64,000 nucleotides of DNA, taken from Chlorops oryzae. Lineage: Eukaryota > Arthropoda > Insecta > Diptera > Chloropidae. The stretch is from assembly GCA_020466095.1 (NCBI GenBank), contig CM035809.1:3144439-3208438 (forward strand). The letters run 5' to 3'. Of this stretch, positions 48,001 through 57,121 are shown in pieces. How positions within the stretch are numbered: the first letter of the stretch is position 1; each line of letters begins with the position of its first letter. The position numbers and the translations under genes are program-made. The notes below the pieces were generated by a model. It worked only from the letters and a program-made list of their open reading frames with translations, made no database searches and had not been told where the DNA came from.

Positions 48001-51000
48001 AATGCATTTTATAGCTTCGCTCATGTCTTTTTCAGCTACATCGCCATCGTGCATCCTTTGAAGCGCCGCACATCACGAAGAAAAGTACGCGTTATCTTGG
48101 TCCTCATATGGGTCCTTAGTTGCACGTTAGCCGCTCCATGTTTGCTCTACTCAAGCACAATGACGAAAAGGTAATTTGCATGACATAAATTGTGTTCTTG
48201 TTTTCTTTCCAATTTGGGTTTCATCAGTGGAACCATTAAAGCAATGACGCAAAATACCGCAATGACAGCTTTAATGTTTGAAATTATTAAAGAGTTTCAA
48301 CTCGCTTATTAAGTCAATTTATTTTCTCTTCTAAAATGCTCATGCATAGATAATATTTTGATTTCGAGGAATGGTTTATAAAAATATTATTTTATTTATA
48401 TTTCAGACAAGTAGTTTTCATTTCAGAGAATGTTCCTCGGACTCGCGAATCGCGTACATTCAAAACAAATTATTTTCCAGTTGTTTTTCGCTAATTAAAA
48501 TTTCAATGGAATAGCTTTGTTTGTATTTTGAGTGACTTCATGATAATTAAACCTTTAAAACTTCGAAAAAACTCACATACAAAAAATCCATATTTATGCT
48601 CAAATTTCACGCGAAATGGTTAAAACCACAATTTAATTAATTCAATTTTCAACGGAAAATCAAGCGAAAATAATTTTGAAAAACTAATTTCCATTGTTTG
48701 TAATCAGAAAGGATCCACTTGATGGACACGCTGATGCAAATGCCAAAAACTCTCACACAAATGCGTTTCAAAAAAAGAAAAGCGACCTCGAATGAAGTAT
48801 TATGACAGTTGGAAATTCATGTTCTGTCAAAGATAAGACCCATCAAAATGAAAAGCTCCACTAACAATAAATGTGACAGGTTGATGGAAGGACGTTTTTA
48901 AAATTTTTACTGAAATAATTTAAATGTTTTTCAAAACTTTTGAATGAAGGCTTTAGACCAGTGATGGCCAGACCTATACGTAAACATTTATAATTGTGTG
49001 TGTGAATGCGAGGTCGACTTCGCTGTGAGCTACTCTGATTTGCATTGACGAAGTTTGTTTTTTACACACACGAACGCAATCGACCGGTTTTCGCACGAAT
49101 CGGTAAACTATATATAAGTACTATACTTGTGCGACTGCTGCGTCGGCAGGAATTTGTCTTCCAAGAACATATGCTTGGGTAAACGAAATTTGGCCAACAC
49201 TGTTTTATATGCCATTCAGACGACATCAAAATCCCGGAATTTCGGAACTTTTGAGGATTTCAGTCGATATCCAGTCGAAATCCAGGGGATTTCCCATACA
49301 AATAAATGTCAAACGAAATCCGATCAGAAATTGAATTTAAACGAAATCCTAAGGGAAATCCGGAACAAACAGAATGAAACTCTGTGTTTTTCGATATGTA
49401 TCGATGAAATGCTGCAACACTACTGTCAAATTTTGAAAAACCAAAGTAGATTCCATTGTAGATTCCATGATATTTTAATCGTAAAATCTATGATTGACAT
49501 ATTTCTTCCACAGTGGAAACTATTGCATTTACAGTAAAATATTTTGTATATTACGTAGATTCTATTATATTTTTTTACGTCTTCTTATCGTACACGGAGA
49601 GTAATAAGTTCCCGAAATATAATTGGAACCAATTACATATGTGATTGGAGCATTGCCCCGATTGCATTATTAATTGGAGCCAATTACAATATAATTAGAA
49701 AATGAAAAATACTCAATTACTCAATTACTTATATAATTGCATTTAAATTTATCATATATGTAATTGCGTTCTGAATACATATGTAATTACATCTGATTAC
49801 TTTTACAATTTAAAGCGTTGATGCAATTATATAAATGATTGTATTTATTTTATAGTTTGTTCTTATATTTCTCAAATGGTTTATAATTTCGATCGTATAT
49901 AATGTGTTTGAATTTTCAAAATCCTTAGGCACTCCAAGGGGCAGGTGGACCACGAATATGACGTGGTGAAATATATTCCGCCCAATCGTGGAGAATGGCC
50001 CTTTTTATATTGCTATATAGAATGTATTTTAAATTGCAGGGGATCACAAATTTAATTAGACGTAATTATGTATATAATTCGATACAATTACATACATCAT
50101 TGCAGCCGATTATATATTTAATTGGACGGAATTATATATGTAATTGAAATTATTTTTTTTATCAATTGATACAATGACATATATAATTGAAGGCAATGGA
50201 AAATATAATTGGACTCAATTATGAAAATATAATTGCATCATACCCAATTACATATGTAATCCCTGCAAATTGGGTATGTGATATTTTTTCTCAGCGTGTA
50301 GAAACAACGACGCAAATTTTTTTCAGTGTAAAATATCCAACACTTTAATGGACTGACAGGTACGATTGTCTATGTTGAAAGTGCATTTTTTACATACTCT
50401 TATAATCCGACAACCGTTGGTTCTCAAAACTGCTGAACACAATGTTGGGTAGAATTGAATAGATCATATTTTTGCTTTAAATACAATTTCGACTATTCGA
50501 CTGGATGTACGTACATATATTTATAAAAAACCTCAAAGTTCTGCAAACGAAAAGCCTTTTTTTTACCTGGAATTTAGTGTACCTGGAATTGGTGGAAATC
50601 CGCTTATAAAAAATTGTTGAAGCTGCTATTATGTTCTTACATTTCATAACTGAGTGTTAAAGCTGCTCATTCGCTACCATTTTCATTACGAAGGACGTTT
50701 GTCCCGGTGGAAGTGCTTAAGCAGCGTTGTTTGCCATTTCCCCGTATTGAGATGATTCAACGTAATTTTAGTGTTTCCCAACCGCGGTTTTTCGCGGAAC
50801 GACATTCGCTGACCTTTTTAAAAAAATTCCTTTGACGCTGCGACATTCACTGAAATGCTTCGTGTTTTCTGAGAAATGCTTAAACTTTGGCGGAAATTCA
50901 AAGAGCGTACTTGATACGAAGCTTTTGAAAGGCATAAAAATTTAGCAGGAATGAAGAAAAAACAAGTATAACAGGACGAGGAGAGATGAACTTGGTGAAA

Positions 51001-52527
51001 TGTCGCAAACTTACATTCTGAAAGTTGGCATAGGATTAAATTGATATTTGATTATACAAAGAAGTTGCACGATATATTAATATATTATTGCTGTGAATAT
51101 GTGAATCCATTTAAAAGTAACAGATGACCTTTTAGATGTTTGGGGTCGAAGAGTTTTGCAGATGCTGAGAAAATTAAAAAAAATCTTGCTTCAACTTTAG
51201 AATAAACATTTTGTTATGGCTTTTACTTTTCTGATTTTATATTGACCACAACTAAATATAACTGCATAACTCAGATTATATGGATATCTAAGAGTGTTAA
51301 ACAGATATTCTTTCTGAAGAGAACTTTTGGTCAAATCTTCATTACAGATATTATAATGGCAAATCAAGAACTGTATGCTTTATGCTTTGGCCGGATGGAC
51401 GCTATCCAACCTCAATATCCGATTATGTGTAAGCATGAATGGAAGAAATGAATTCTCCAAGCTTAAAACATCTTTTCTCCTTTAGATATAATATCATCAT
51501 CTTAGTGCTAACGTACGGCATACCAATGATTGTGATGCTCATATGCTATTTCCTAATGGGCCGTGTGTTATGGGGAAGTCGTTCAATCGGTGAGAATACA
51601 GAACGTCAATTAGAGTCGATGAAGTCGAAGCGAAAGGTCGTGCGAATGTTCATAGCGATTGTTTCGATATTCGCAATCTGCTGGCTACCATATCATATGT
51701 TTTTTATTTACTCCTATCATAACAATCATGTTACATCGACCAAATACGTGCAACATATGTATCTAGCGTTTTATTGGCTCGCTATGTCGAACGCCATGGT
51801 TAATCCGATTATCTACTACTGGATGAACAAGAGGTATTGATATCACAATGCGATTATAATTTTGAATGTTTTTCAGAATCGCATTAAACCGATTAAACTT
51901 ATATAAATATTTTAGATTTCGACTGTACTTTCAAAAAATCATTTGCTGTTGCTGTTTCAAAAGCATGCATCATAGACCAAGTCTGCAGCATACACTTGAT
52001 ACGCGAAATGGGTCACATAAGGCCGTTAAAGGTATGGCTATTGCATAATATTAGAACACTTTCTGGCATATATTACGTGCCAAACTCTTTGCTAGAGGTA
52101 TACTGAAAAATGAAAATATTGTTAACGAAAAAGAACGGCTCTGCGTATGAGTGCTGTGAGAAAACAAATATAAATCGCTCATACGCAGGTAGCGCCGTTA
52201 GCGAACAATAAAGTTTGTCACGTAAGATATACCGTCGAAAATGTTTCACTTTTTTCTCTTACCGGTTTTTTCAAAAAAGGAAGCAAAAGGCTTTGGAAAC
52301 AAAGCACAATGGAGACTCAAATTCATATGGCACGGTCCTCTGTACGTGACCGAACGCCACAGTCCGTACCAACATCCAGCCGCGCTAGAATTGGATGCAT
52401 TCTGGAAAAATCGAATAACGAAAGCGGCTCGCCGGTGTGCGTGTCCATCGATAATAGCGGCGAACGTCAACGCCTCAAAATCAAATACATCTCATGTGAT
52501 GAGGACAATAACTCCGTACAGAGTTAA
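23886..52527 (+). CDS. TkR86C: Tachykinin-type GPCR, TkR86C (natalisin receptor) orthologue, 8 coding exons
   Basis: Joined exons 23886-24067, 45958-46103, 47473-47686, 48036-48170, 51348-51428, 51486-51833, 51916-52031 and 52280-52527 give 1470 bases: 489 residues plus TAA. All introns are GT-AG and all phases agree. Seen: an extracellular N-terminus with N-glycosylation sequons at N12, N28 and N36; TM1 about residues 84-108 with GN at 100-101; DRY at 180-182, split by intron 3; the conserved Cys in YCTINN (TM3) and in TVCFMLW (loop 2); CWLP at 318-321 (TM6); NPIIY at 359-363 (TM7); a CCCC palmitoylation-type cluster just after; a Ser-rich cytoplasmic tail ending in a conserved KIKYISCDEDNN block. 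From family knowledge, Drosophila TkR86C is about 500 residues, is a neuronal plasma-membrane receptor coupled to G proteins, and is activated by natalisin peptides in mating control. No frameshift or stop is present, so the gene looks functional. Very sure of family, fairly sure of orthology. Confidence 0.95.
24068..26364. other. TkR86C intron 1, left part, no gene seen
   Basis: Intronic AT-rich sequence. Several open frames on both strands have no recognisable domain and I take them as chance. Confidence 0.6.
26365..26559. mobile_element. Small MITE with AACGAAAC motif
   Basis: Ends AGGTTGCGAACAC and GTGTTTGAAGCCT. Interior TTTCGTT/AACGAAA words and ACGTCTTCGTTTCGTTAGTC, the last found in opposite orientation at 33550-33575. 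Confidence 0.55.
26562..27196. mobile_element. TACAC-end element E1, copy b (cleanest)
   Basis: CACTGAGCGAA ... TTTTTTTCTCTGTG between TA dinucleotides (26560-26561, 27197-27198). 635 bases; the same order of blocks as copy a. Interior variants of TTGATTCAAAAGG / TTGTTGAA in both orientations. Confidence 0.85.
27658..28015. mobile_element. hAT MITE F with ATCGAT motif
   Basis: Ends TAGAGGTGGGAAAA and TTTTCCACCTCTA, exact 8-bp duplication GTGGGTAG (27650-27657, 28016-28023). The left arm carries TAACATCGATACATCGATAG-type sites. Confidence 0.9.
28241..28576. repeat. Inverted repeat, arms ~110 bp
   Basis: 28241-28352 pairs with 28460-28576: CTCATCGAGCTTAAGA, TTTAGCTTTAAAATGAAGAG and GCCAAATATA occur in both, in opposite orientation. 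A foldback unit inside the hAT. Confidence 0.8.
28598..29254 (-). pseudogene. hAT transposase, C-terminal part
   Basis: 218 residues. IPGSSCSNERSFSVLRRLKTYLRSKMLQDRLNNVA is the hAT C-terminal dimerisation block, of the ZMYM/DUF4371 type by wording. The SNERSFS segment is where the last acidic catalytic residue of hAT transposases lies. The N-terminal zinc finger and the two catalytic Asp are not found in the element, so it is a fragment of about one third of normal size. It lies in the right place to have been this element's own transposase. Confidence 0.88.
29471..30199. repeat. Long inverted repeat, arms ~300 bp
   Basis: CATTCCAAGTCCGAAG at 29471 pairs with the complement ending 30199; arms run to about 29772 and from 29893. 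Each arm itself holds two ~120-base direct units around GGGCGGATCACGCCCATATTTT-like sequence. Confidence 0.82.
30887..30960 (+). ncRNA. tRNA-like sequence in E3 (first)
   Basis: Box A TAGCTCAGTTG (30895-30905) and box B GGTTCTATCCC (30939-30949) at the usual distance. Acceptor stem does not close, so a tRNA relic or SINE-type Pol III head, not a working tRNA. Confidence 0.6.
31196..31270 (+). ncRNA. tRNA-like sequence in E3 (second)
   Basis: Box A TAGCGTAATGG (31204-31214) and box B GGTTCAAGGCTC (31248-31259). No closing acceptor stem. Followed by GAGAAAATTT, similar to the GGGAAATTTT after the first copy. Confidence 0.6.
32306..33610. repeat. AAACGAAAC-motif element
   Basis: Right end ...CGGTGTGTTTTCTTTCAACCT, left AGGTGCATCGCAC. 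Dense AAACGAAAC/GTTTCGTTT words at 32330-32580 and 33440-33580. Matches 26365 in the opposite orientation. Boundaries less sure than the others; probably compound. Confidence 0.5.
33080..33199. repeat. 120-bp hairpin MITE
   Basis: TAGGGCAATTCACAGTTCAT pairs with 33180-33199, then TTTAAGGTTTAATGTGCTAA with its complement; loop ~25 bases. hAT-like TAGGG ends, no clear duplication. Confidence 0.8.
34109..35316. mobile_element. TACAC-end element E4 with tRNA-like core
   Basis: CACTGATAGAAAAA ... TTTTTTCTATCAGTG between TA (34107, 35317). Arms carry AAGAATTT/AATTCTTG variants. The centre has a tRNA-like segment and a GGTGGTAGATTT-rich inverted block (34795-35100), possibly a further insertion. 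Confidence 0.85.
34378..34450 (+). ncRNA. tRNA-like sequence in E4
   Basis: Box A TGGCGTAGAGG (34385-34395), box B GGTTCCAGCCC (34429-34439). A second box-B-like GGTTCGATCACC lies on the minus strand near 34763. Not a closed tRNA. Confidence 0.55.
35320..37200. other. Intron 1, no gene or element recognised
   Basis: AT-rich intronic DNA. Nothing supported apart from homopolymer tracts. Confidence 0.5.
37203..37280 (-). ncRNA. tRNA-like sequence (SINE head relic)
   Basis: On the minus strand box A TGGCGTAGTTGG (37272-37261) and box B GGTTTAATTCC (37227-37217), starting GGCTCCCG. 3' half does not pair with it; a Pol III relic. Confidence 0.6.
37373..37834. mobile_element. pogo/Tigger-like MITE
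   Basis: Ends CAGGTAACCCTCGTACAACG and complement ACGAGGGATACCTG, TA duplication (37371, 37835). The CAG start, TA target and CCTCGT.CAACGCGG wording fit Tigger-type ends. The interior repeats CAACGCGGTTTC words. Confidence 0.85.
37852..38033 (+). mobile_element. tRNA-derived SINE with intact target duplication
   Basis: Flanked by CCTTAAGAAG (37842-37851, 38034-38043). Box A TAGCGTAGGGG (37863-37873), box B GGTTCGATTCCC (37906-37917), tRNA-unrelated part, and a (CCTA)n tail instead of poly(A) ending 38030. About 182 bases. The perfect 10-bp duplication suggests a recent insertion. Confidence 0.88.
38699..40028. mobile_element. Inverted-end element with CTTTGAAA motif
   Basis: Ends CCCAAGCGACACA (38699-38711) and TGTGTCGCTTGGG (40016-40028). 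TTT on both sides may be the duplication. Both arms are packed with CTTTGAAA/CTCTTGAAGA variants. The open frames here are by-products. Superfamily unknown. Confidence 0.75.
40029..41380. other. Intron 1, no gene seen
   Basis: AT-rich; a short TCTGTTGGCATGTCTGTCGG stretch near 40845-40870 resembles the start of the repeat at 41386. Confidence 0.5.
41386..42464 (+). mobile_element. Helitron/DINE-like repeat with tandem units
   Basis: Left ATACCCAGCGTAAGCGGGG pairs with ACGCTGGGTAT near the right end. The right end has hairpin AAAGTCGG-GCTTGA-CCGACTTT (42424-42445) then AGCTTTCTTACTTG. The start carries a (TCTG/TCCG)n microsatellite (41517-41590), then four ~120-base units (GAAGTAAAAGGCGTAGAAGC...CCACTGCCACGCCCACAAAT). 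Such CCGTCTGTCC repeats with end hairpins are common in flies. The class is inferred. Confidence 0.6.
41517..41590 (+). repeat. (TCTG/TCCG)n microsatellite
   Basis: Interrupted tandem GTCTGTCC/GTCCGTCC units inside the Helitron-like repeat. Confidence 0.9.
43553..44067 (+). repeat. Second copy of the CCCTTACTTG repeat, plus a partial start
   Basis: 43741-44067 matches 22681-22996; 43553-43640 repeats the start (CCAGTACTAGGGTCT). The end AACACCCTTACTTG is identical to the other copy. Confidence 0.7.
44645..45581. mobile_element. hAT MITE G, CAGGCGCGTACGCAG ends
   Basis: Ends CAGGCGCGTACGCAG and CTGCGTACGCGCCTG, exact 8-bp duplication GTGGGTGT (44637-44644, 45582-45589). Subterminal CCCCCCCCGAAAT on the left recurs in the same orientation near the right end. 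937 bases, no transposase. Confidence 0.92.
45958..46103 (+). CDS. TkR86C: TkR86C exon 2 (TM1)
   Basis: Acceptor TTGCAG|AG after a pyrimidine tract; donor G|GTAAGT, phase 1. Encodes residues 62-110: the end of the N-terminus (DFLTECLFPSP), then TM1 with the family GNGIVLW signature. It lies 21,890 bases from exon 1. Confidence 0.95.
46799..47081. mobile_element. TACAC-end element E1, copy c (truncated), in intron 2
   Basis: Starts CACTGAGCGAA after TA and follows copy b up to the CGGATGAAGTCCATCC hairpin, then stops. The right half is missing. Confidence 0.8.
47473..47686 (+). CDS. TkR86C: TkR86C exon 3 (TM2, TM3, start of DRY)
   Basis: Acceptor TCAAG|GC, donor CG|GTAAGT, phase 2. Encodes HRSMRTVTNYFLLNLSIAD (TM2, with the sodium-site LSIAD), the SDWPFGSIYC loop with the disulfide Cys, and TM3 up to SFD-R, the Arg codon being split by intron 3. 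Confidence 0.95.
48036..48170 (+). CDS. TkR86C: TkR86C exon 4 (DRY end, loop 2, TM4)
   Basis: Acceptor TTTTTCAG|C completes the Arg codon, then YIAIVHPLKRRTSRRK and TM4. Donor AG|GTAATT, phase 2. The His after IAIV is Asp in Drosophila as I remember it, a natural variation in the second intracellular loop. Confidence 0.94.
48171..51347. other. TkR86C intron 4
   Basis: Besides E5 (49593) it holds a dense CGAAATCC/GGATTTCG array at 49225-49372 preceded by TGCCATTCAGACGACATC, which resembles the TGCTATGTTC ends of the Harbinger-like MITEs. The matching right end was not found. Confidence 0.55.
49593..50298. mobile_element. TACAC-end element E5
   Basis: CACGGAGAGTAATA ... TTTTTTCTCAGCGTG between TA (49591, 50299). 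Both arms are a long series of AATTACATATGTAATTG variants; a unique core lies at 49870-50030. Confidence 0.82.
51348..51428 (+). CDS. TkR86C: TkR86C exon 5 (extracellular loop 2)
   Basis: An 81-base exon between ATTACAG and GT|GTAAGC, phase 2 at both ends. In frame it reads R-YYNGKSRTVCFMLWPDG...SDYV, with the loop-2 Cys that pairs with TM3 and a family-typical WPDGRYPTS block. It is easy to miss because an overlapping frame is also open. Position and phase make it certain. Confidence 0.92.
51486..51833 (+). CDS. TkR86C: TkR86C exon 6 (TM5, TM6, TM7)
   Basis: Acceptor CTTTAG|A, only 57 bases after exon 5. Donor AG|GTATTG, phase 2. Contains TM5 (IPMIVMLICY), a basic third loop (MKSKRKVVRM), TM6 with ICWLPYH and TM7 with NPIIYYWMNKR. 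Confidence 0.96.
51916..52031 (+). CDS. TkR86C: TkR86C exon 7 (helix 8, proximal tail)
   Basis: Acceptor ATTTTAG|A restores Arg, then FRLYFQKIICCCC, which is helix 8 and the Cys cluster. Donor AAAG|GTATGG, phase 1. Reading through the donor would stop shortly after at 52046-52048, giving a shorter tail; intron retention is therefore a possible isoform. Confidence 0.9.
52280..52527 (+). CDS. TkR86C: TkR86C exon 8 (C-terminal tail)
   Basis: The acceptor AAAAAAG|GA (after a T/C-rich stretch) restores Gly, then SKRLWKQSTMETQIH and the conserved end GERQRLKIKYISCDEDNN, stop TAA at 52525. The tail is Ser/Thr-rich, a likely site for kinase and arrestin control. The acceptor choice rests on frame and homology; other AGs nearby break the frame. 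Confidence 0.88.
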
Positions 52528-52664
52528 GCTGTGAATTATTATTCTATGCTGTCTTTGTGATGATAATTCTTTCAGCATATTTAATAATAAGAAGTATGTG
52601 AGTTATTAAAGGTTTTATATTTATTGGTTTCAAGTATTGCAAAAACTCAATAATATTAAATTTC

Positions 52665-52670
52665 AATAAA
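52665..52670 (+). terminator. Candidate TkR86C poly(A) signal AATAAA
   Basis: AATAAA 138 bases after the stop codon, in AT-rich sequence. A further AATAAA-rich stretch at 53320-53340 could be a distal site. Not tested. Confidence 0.45.
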
Positions 52671-54099
52671 TATATAAAAAGATATATCAGATTAAACGTG
52701 TGCTAAATTTAGTTGAGAACATCGAAATTTGTGAAGAATGACAATGAAATGTAAAAACCTTTTAATCATTAATTTTACTTAACTAACTGTTCAATAATTT
52801 TTACTTAACCAGAGCTTAATTTTTCTGTTTTTAAGGATAAGAAATAAAAAATAAATAGATTGTAAATATAAAGATAAAAGAGAAGATATTTCTGGTTGCG
52901 CAATGTGGAAAATATTAGCTTCAAGCATATTTCTGTTTGTTTTATGGATATAATAGCAAGTGTTTACTTATTTTTTGAAGCGTATCGAGAGCTCAAAATA
53001 TTATCGTTGTATAATGCAATTTCTGTTGTTGCACCCCTTCCATATATTTCAATTTGTTTTTGTAACAAGGATGTGGTATGGTTGAACAAATCTTCAGAAG
53101 GGAAATGAAGCATAGACGCGAGGAAACGTTATCTCTTTTTGATGGAAAATTATCTGTCATCTTTCTGTATTTGATTGTTTTAAACTAAACAAATTTTTAA
53201 TATAAATATGAAGAGGTGTTTTTTGAAAAGTTTCTGAGAAATGTATTTTTAATAGATTAAGATATTTTGAATTCTAATTGTATGTAAATAAAATTTATGT
53301 AGTTATACTTGTTCTAATGAAAAATAAAAATAAATAAAAATTTTAATTCGTGTGATGAAACTATTGACTTAAATGTGGTAAGTTAAAAAAACAACTTCCA
53401 AATTTCAATGCTTCTTTAAGTTTTAAAAGTTTCATAAGTTTTTAGTCAAAACTACATTGGAGGATACGCAGCAATTTTGATCTTGTCGACTTCATTTCAT
53501 TTAAGGTTACAAGTGCTTTGCATTGCTTTCAATTTCGTGAGCCCTTTCATGATGGTGCTGTAGCGCTTCTGTCTTGATTGAACGAGGACTGAAGCACTAT
53601 TTGTTGTAATTTATCGTTGTCGCGTTAATAAAAAGTAAAGAAATACTTTTTGGGTTTTTATTGATTAGATACTAAACGATTATAATTTAAGTAAAACGAT
53701 TTTACAAGCGAGCTTACTATGTGGAATTTTTCTAAAAGTGGTTGCCGGATCGAGGCCCGCCATTTACACATAAAGTCATAAGTATATCAAAAATTCGTTT
53801 GCTAATGACTCACCATTTCCTAGAGAGAAACAACTAGAAATTATTTTACTTATGTAGTTATTTGACTGTTTTTATTACACTTTTTTTGGTTCTTTGAAGA
53901 AAACTAACGGCACGGAAAATTCTATTTACCTACCTCAGCTAATTTAATCCTTTATATAGAATTAGTCATAACTAGGGCAACAGAAAATATTTATATATAA
54001 TATAGATATTTTTGACACGAGTGCCGAACAATATTTTACGCAATAAGGTTTCAAATTGGATTTAAACTAAATTTAAGAAAACGTATTTTTTTTTGTTAA
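52671..54099. other. Downstream of TkR86C, no further gene
   Basis: Probable 3' UTR and intergenic AT-rich DNA. No coding evidence. Confidence 0.5.
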
Positions 54100-54620
54100 C
54101 CCCTTCCCGCATGAATTATTAACGAAATGAAAAACAAATATTTTTCCTCCACAATAATGATTTATTGGGCTCAATTAAAGGAAAATTTTATTAAATCTAA
54201 TTTTTTTTATGTTTATAACAGAAGTGGTTATAAATTAAGATATATGGAAAAGGTAGGCAAAACATGCCAGGAAACCCAAAACTTTCAATGTTCATACCAT
54301 TTTACTCTTGAGAAGGTTGAAGAGAGTATGTGTATATAAAAAGAAATATTTTTTTCGCACTCTTTACCCACCATTTTTATATTATAACAAATTTCAAATG
54401 TGATAATTTTTTTTTTTAATTCTCCTCTATGACAAATGTTAGACAAAATATCATATAATGTGGACTACGGCCATATGTCAAACGAAATGTACTAAGATTC
54501 CGTTAGTTAATGCCATGCTTATTTGGATTTCGGTTTTGTTTTAAGTACAGGATTTTTCATCTGGCAAGGAACAAATTATAAACTTTTGCGTCCATATATG
54601 GCTTCGTATGCGAGAAGGGG
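54100..54620. mobile_element. piggyBac-like MITE 2
   Basis: TTAA|CCCCTTCCCGCAT ... ATGCGAGAAGGGG|TTAA (54096, 54621). Exact TTAA on both sides. 521 bases, no transposase. Confidence 0.88.
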
Positions 54621-55043
54621 TTAAGACATTTTTAATTTTGATTTGACAGATTCATAATTTGAAATTCTTTATTATACAACTACGTAGTATGACTTGCTTA
54701 TTTTTTCAAATGCCTGCATTTTGAAATTTTTTATTGCACGACTTGAAATCCATTCCTACAAACCATGTAGAATGCCATGCTTTTTGTTCGTATAAAAAAA
54801 TATTTTATACTTTTTCAGAACTAGTGTCATAATATGCTTCATTATGATTTTAAAATCGACACCATGATAGGCTCATTATGATGTCGAATAGCATAAAAAA
54901 TATTTTTTAAATATTAAAAAAAAATATATTTTTTTACTTTTCTCAAATATATCAAATATTTTCTAAAAAATCAATCATGTGTTCATAGAATTTTTCATTT
55001 AAAATTTAAAATAGTTTTGAATGTGCTTAGATACAAAAGACCG

Positions 55044-55207
55044 CAAAGGCGGATTGGACGATTTGCCACCCTAGGCAGTTGCGATTTTGCCGCCTCAGCC
55101 AACAGTCCAATTTTCGCTCTTTCGTTTATTGACGGCCAGAATTTGCCCCCGAAAATTAGTTGCCTTAGGCAGCTGGATATGTTGACTATTCGGTAAATCC
55201 GCCATCG
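55044..55207. mobile_element. hAT MITE H (164 bp)
   Basis: CAAAGGCGGATT ... AATCCGCCATCG, exact 8-bp duplication AAAGACCG (55036-55043, 55208-55215). Near-palindromic TAGGCAG/CTGCC interior. Confidence 0.88.
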
Positions 55208-55215
55208 AAAGACCG

Positions 55216-57120
55216 ATATCAAATCCTTTATTAAAAATAGTTGCACGTTATTTTGGTTAATTTTGGACCCATCAATTTTGGAACCATAGGACGAAAAGCA
55301 ATTAGAAGCGAAAGAAGTTTCATCAAATCAATACGCGGAGAAAAATTTTCTTTTTTATCGTACATATTTTAATATTTGGGGCATTTCACGCCAAGCGCAC
55401 AGTCAAAATCAGGTGAGGTCTTGGATTTTGTTTATTTTCTGGTTAGTTGTACTTCTAGTGGAAGTGGGCGTGAACACTGATTTTTTTTTCCATATGACGA
55501 TTTATTGTGGAGCTATTCGCCTTCAAAGGTCAACTGGAAAAAAAAAATTGATTTCTTCTTTGCTTATAATTTCTATGTTTTAACATAAGTCGTAAAAAAG
55601 CCATCAAGGTGTCGATTATTATAATAAAAAGGATGAAGTTTTTGATTTCTTGGTCGAGTTTAAAATAACAAATTGTTTTCTTGTAGTAAACCAAAAATTG
55701 GTTCTAGAAAGCTGACTAGTTGTCCGCAGATAATATATATGTGTTAATATGCGTGGTGTTGAATATTATTAGAAGCTCCTCCTACAAAAAGTTCTATTTA
55801 CTTTCGGCCTAATATTATTTGAGTTTGCTTATCACAACTTTTCTGGGTTGAATGCAACCGATAGAAGAATATTAATCCACTTATATAAGTGCTCATATGA
55901 AAGTTTTTATTTGAAGGGATTTTTTGAGCATTTGTAGGAAATAAAAAAAGAGATCCTGAAAAAAGGGGACAATTTAACATAGCCGTTAAAAATAATAAGA
56001 AATCCCTTTTCATCATTCGAAGAGAATTTCGGTTTTAATATGTTTTTCCTTTGGTTAGTTGTTAAGAAGAACCCTTTTCATTAGTAAGTTAAGTCAAGTC
56101 CTATATACTTTGTTTTCCTTTAAAATCGATATCGAGTATACTGTGTTTTAAAAGCAATTAACTCCTTCTCCCTTTAATTATTTATTTCAAATGTTCACCC
56201 ACACACACATACACACTCCTTGAATTTATCCTTTCAGAAATCACTTTAATATGCTGACAGTCTGTTAAGTGGCACAATAATTCGTCCTTTGGAAATTTAT
56301 GTGGCCAGATTCTGTGGGAAAGTAACCACATTGCTCGAAAATTCTCGTTGGTAAGTTCTTCGAAAGTTTTTCGACTGCCATTTAAGCAGTTCTGAAATCA
56401 AAGTTCGTCAAGAAATGAAAGCCTTTCTTAAAAAAGAATGAGATTTAAAAAGAATAAACCTTGAAGAAGTTTGTGCGAACCGGAAGAACAAAACAAGAAC
56501 CCATAAACTGGAGCCAAAACTTTATGAAGCTTTCTTGGTTGCATTTCAGTAGGGTTGAAAATCTTTGTTCATGCAGTGCAGTGCAATTTTGTGGTTATAT
56601 CGATTAGAAATTCCTCACTCGGAAAGAAACGTGCTCCCTGCAGACTTCCGTAAATAAATCCAAATTAAATGCAATCATAGATTTTATTAAAGTAAATTGA
56701 TATTAATTTTTTTTACATATCGCACCCTTGCTAATAAATCGGCACAATTCAAAATTTTTTCAATACATTCTTTTACGTTCGATTGCATTTTTTTGTAAGA
56801 AATCCAAATCCTACAAATTTAACGCTTGTATTGACTGATGCAGCATTCGATTAAGAGAAATATAAAATTAGAAAAAATATTATTTCTCCTTAGTTTCAAG
56901 AGAGATTGAATGATTTTCGAGGAATGCGAATTTTTGAATTGTGCCAATTTAGTAGCAAGGGTGCGATATGTATGTTATTCCCATATTTTTCATACTGGGC
57001 TCGTTTAAAAGGTGATTTTGTATATTTTTCGAATATGCATACCGAACATGCTTTTTCTTGTTCGAACGTCATTTATACTACAGATAGAAGTTCGTGATGT
57101 GTTTTTCTTTAATTTAAGTA
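55216..57120. other. No gene or element recognised
   Basis: AT-rich intergenic DNA; a short CA-rich run near 56200. Confidence 0.5.
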
Positions 57121-57121
57121 G

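Noticed and set aside
51242..51451. 69-residue plus open frame around exon 5
   Set aside because: Frame differs from the homologous YYNGKSRTVCFMLWPDG frame, which has proper splice sites.
52241..52534. 97-residue plus open frame over the last receptor exon
   Set aside because: Wrong frame; the METQ...KYISCDEDNN frame is the conserved one and joins exon 7 in phase.
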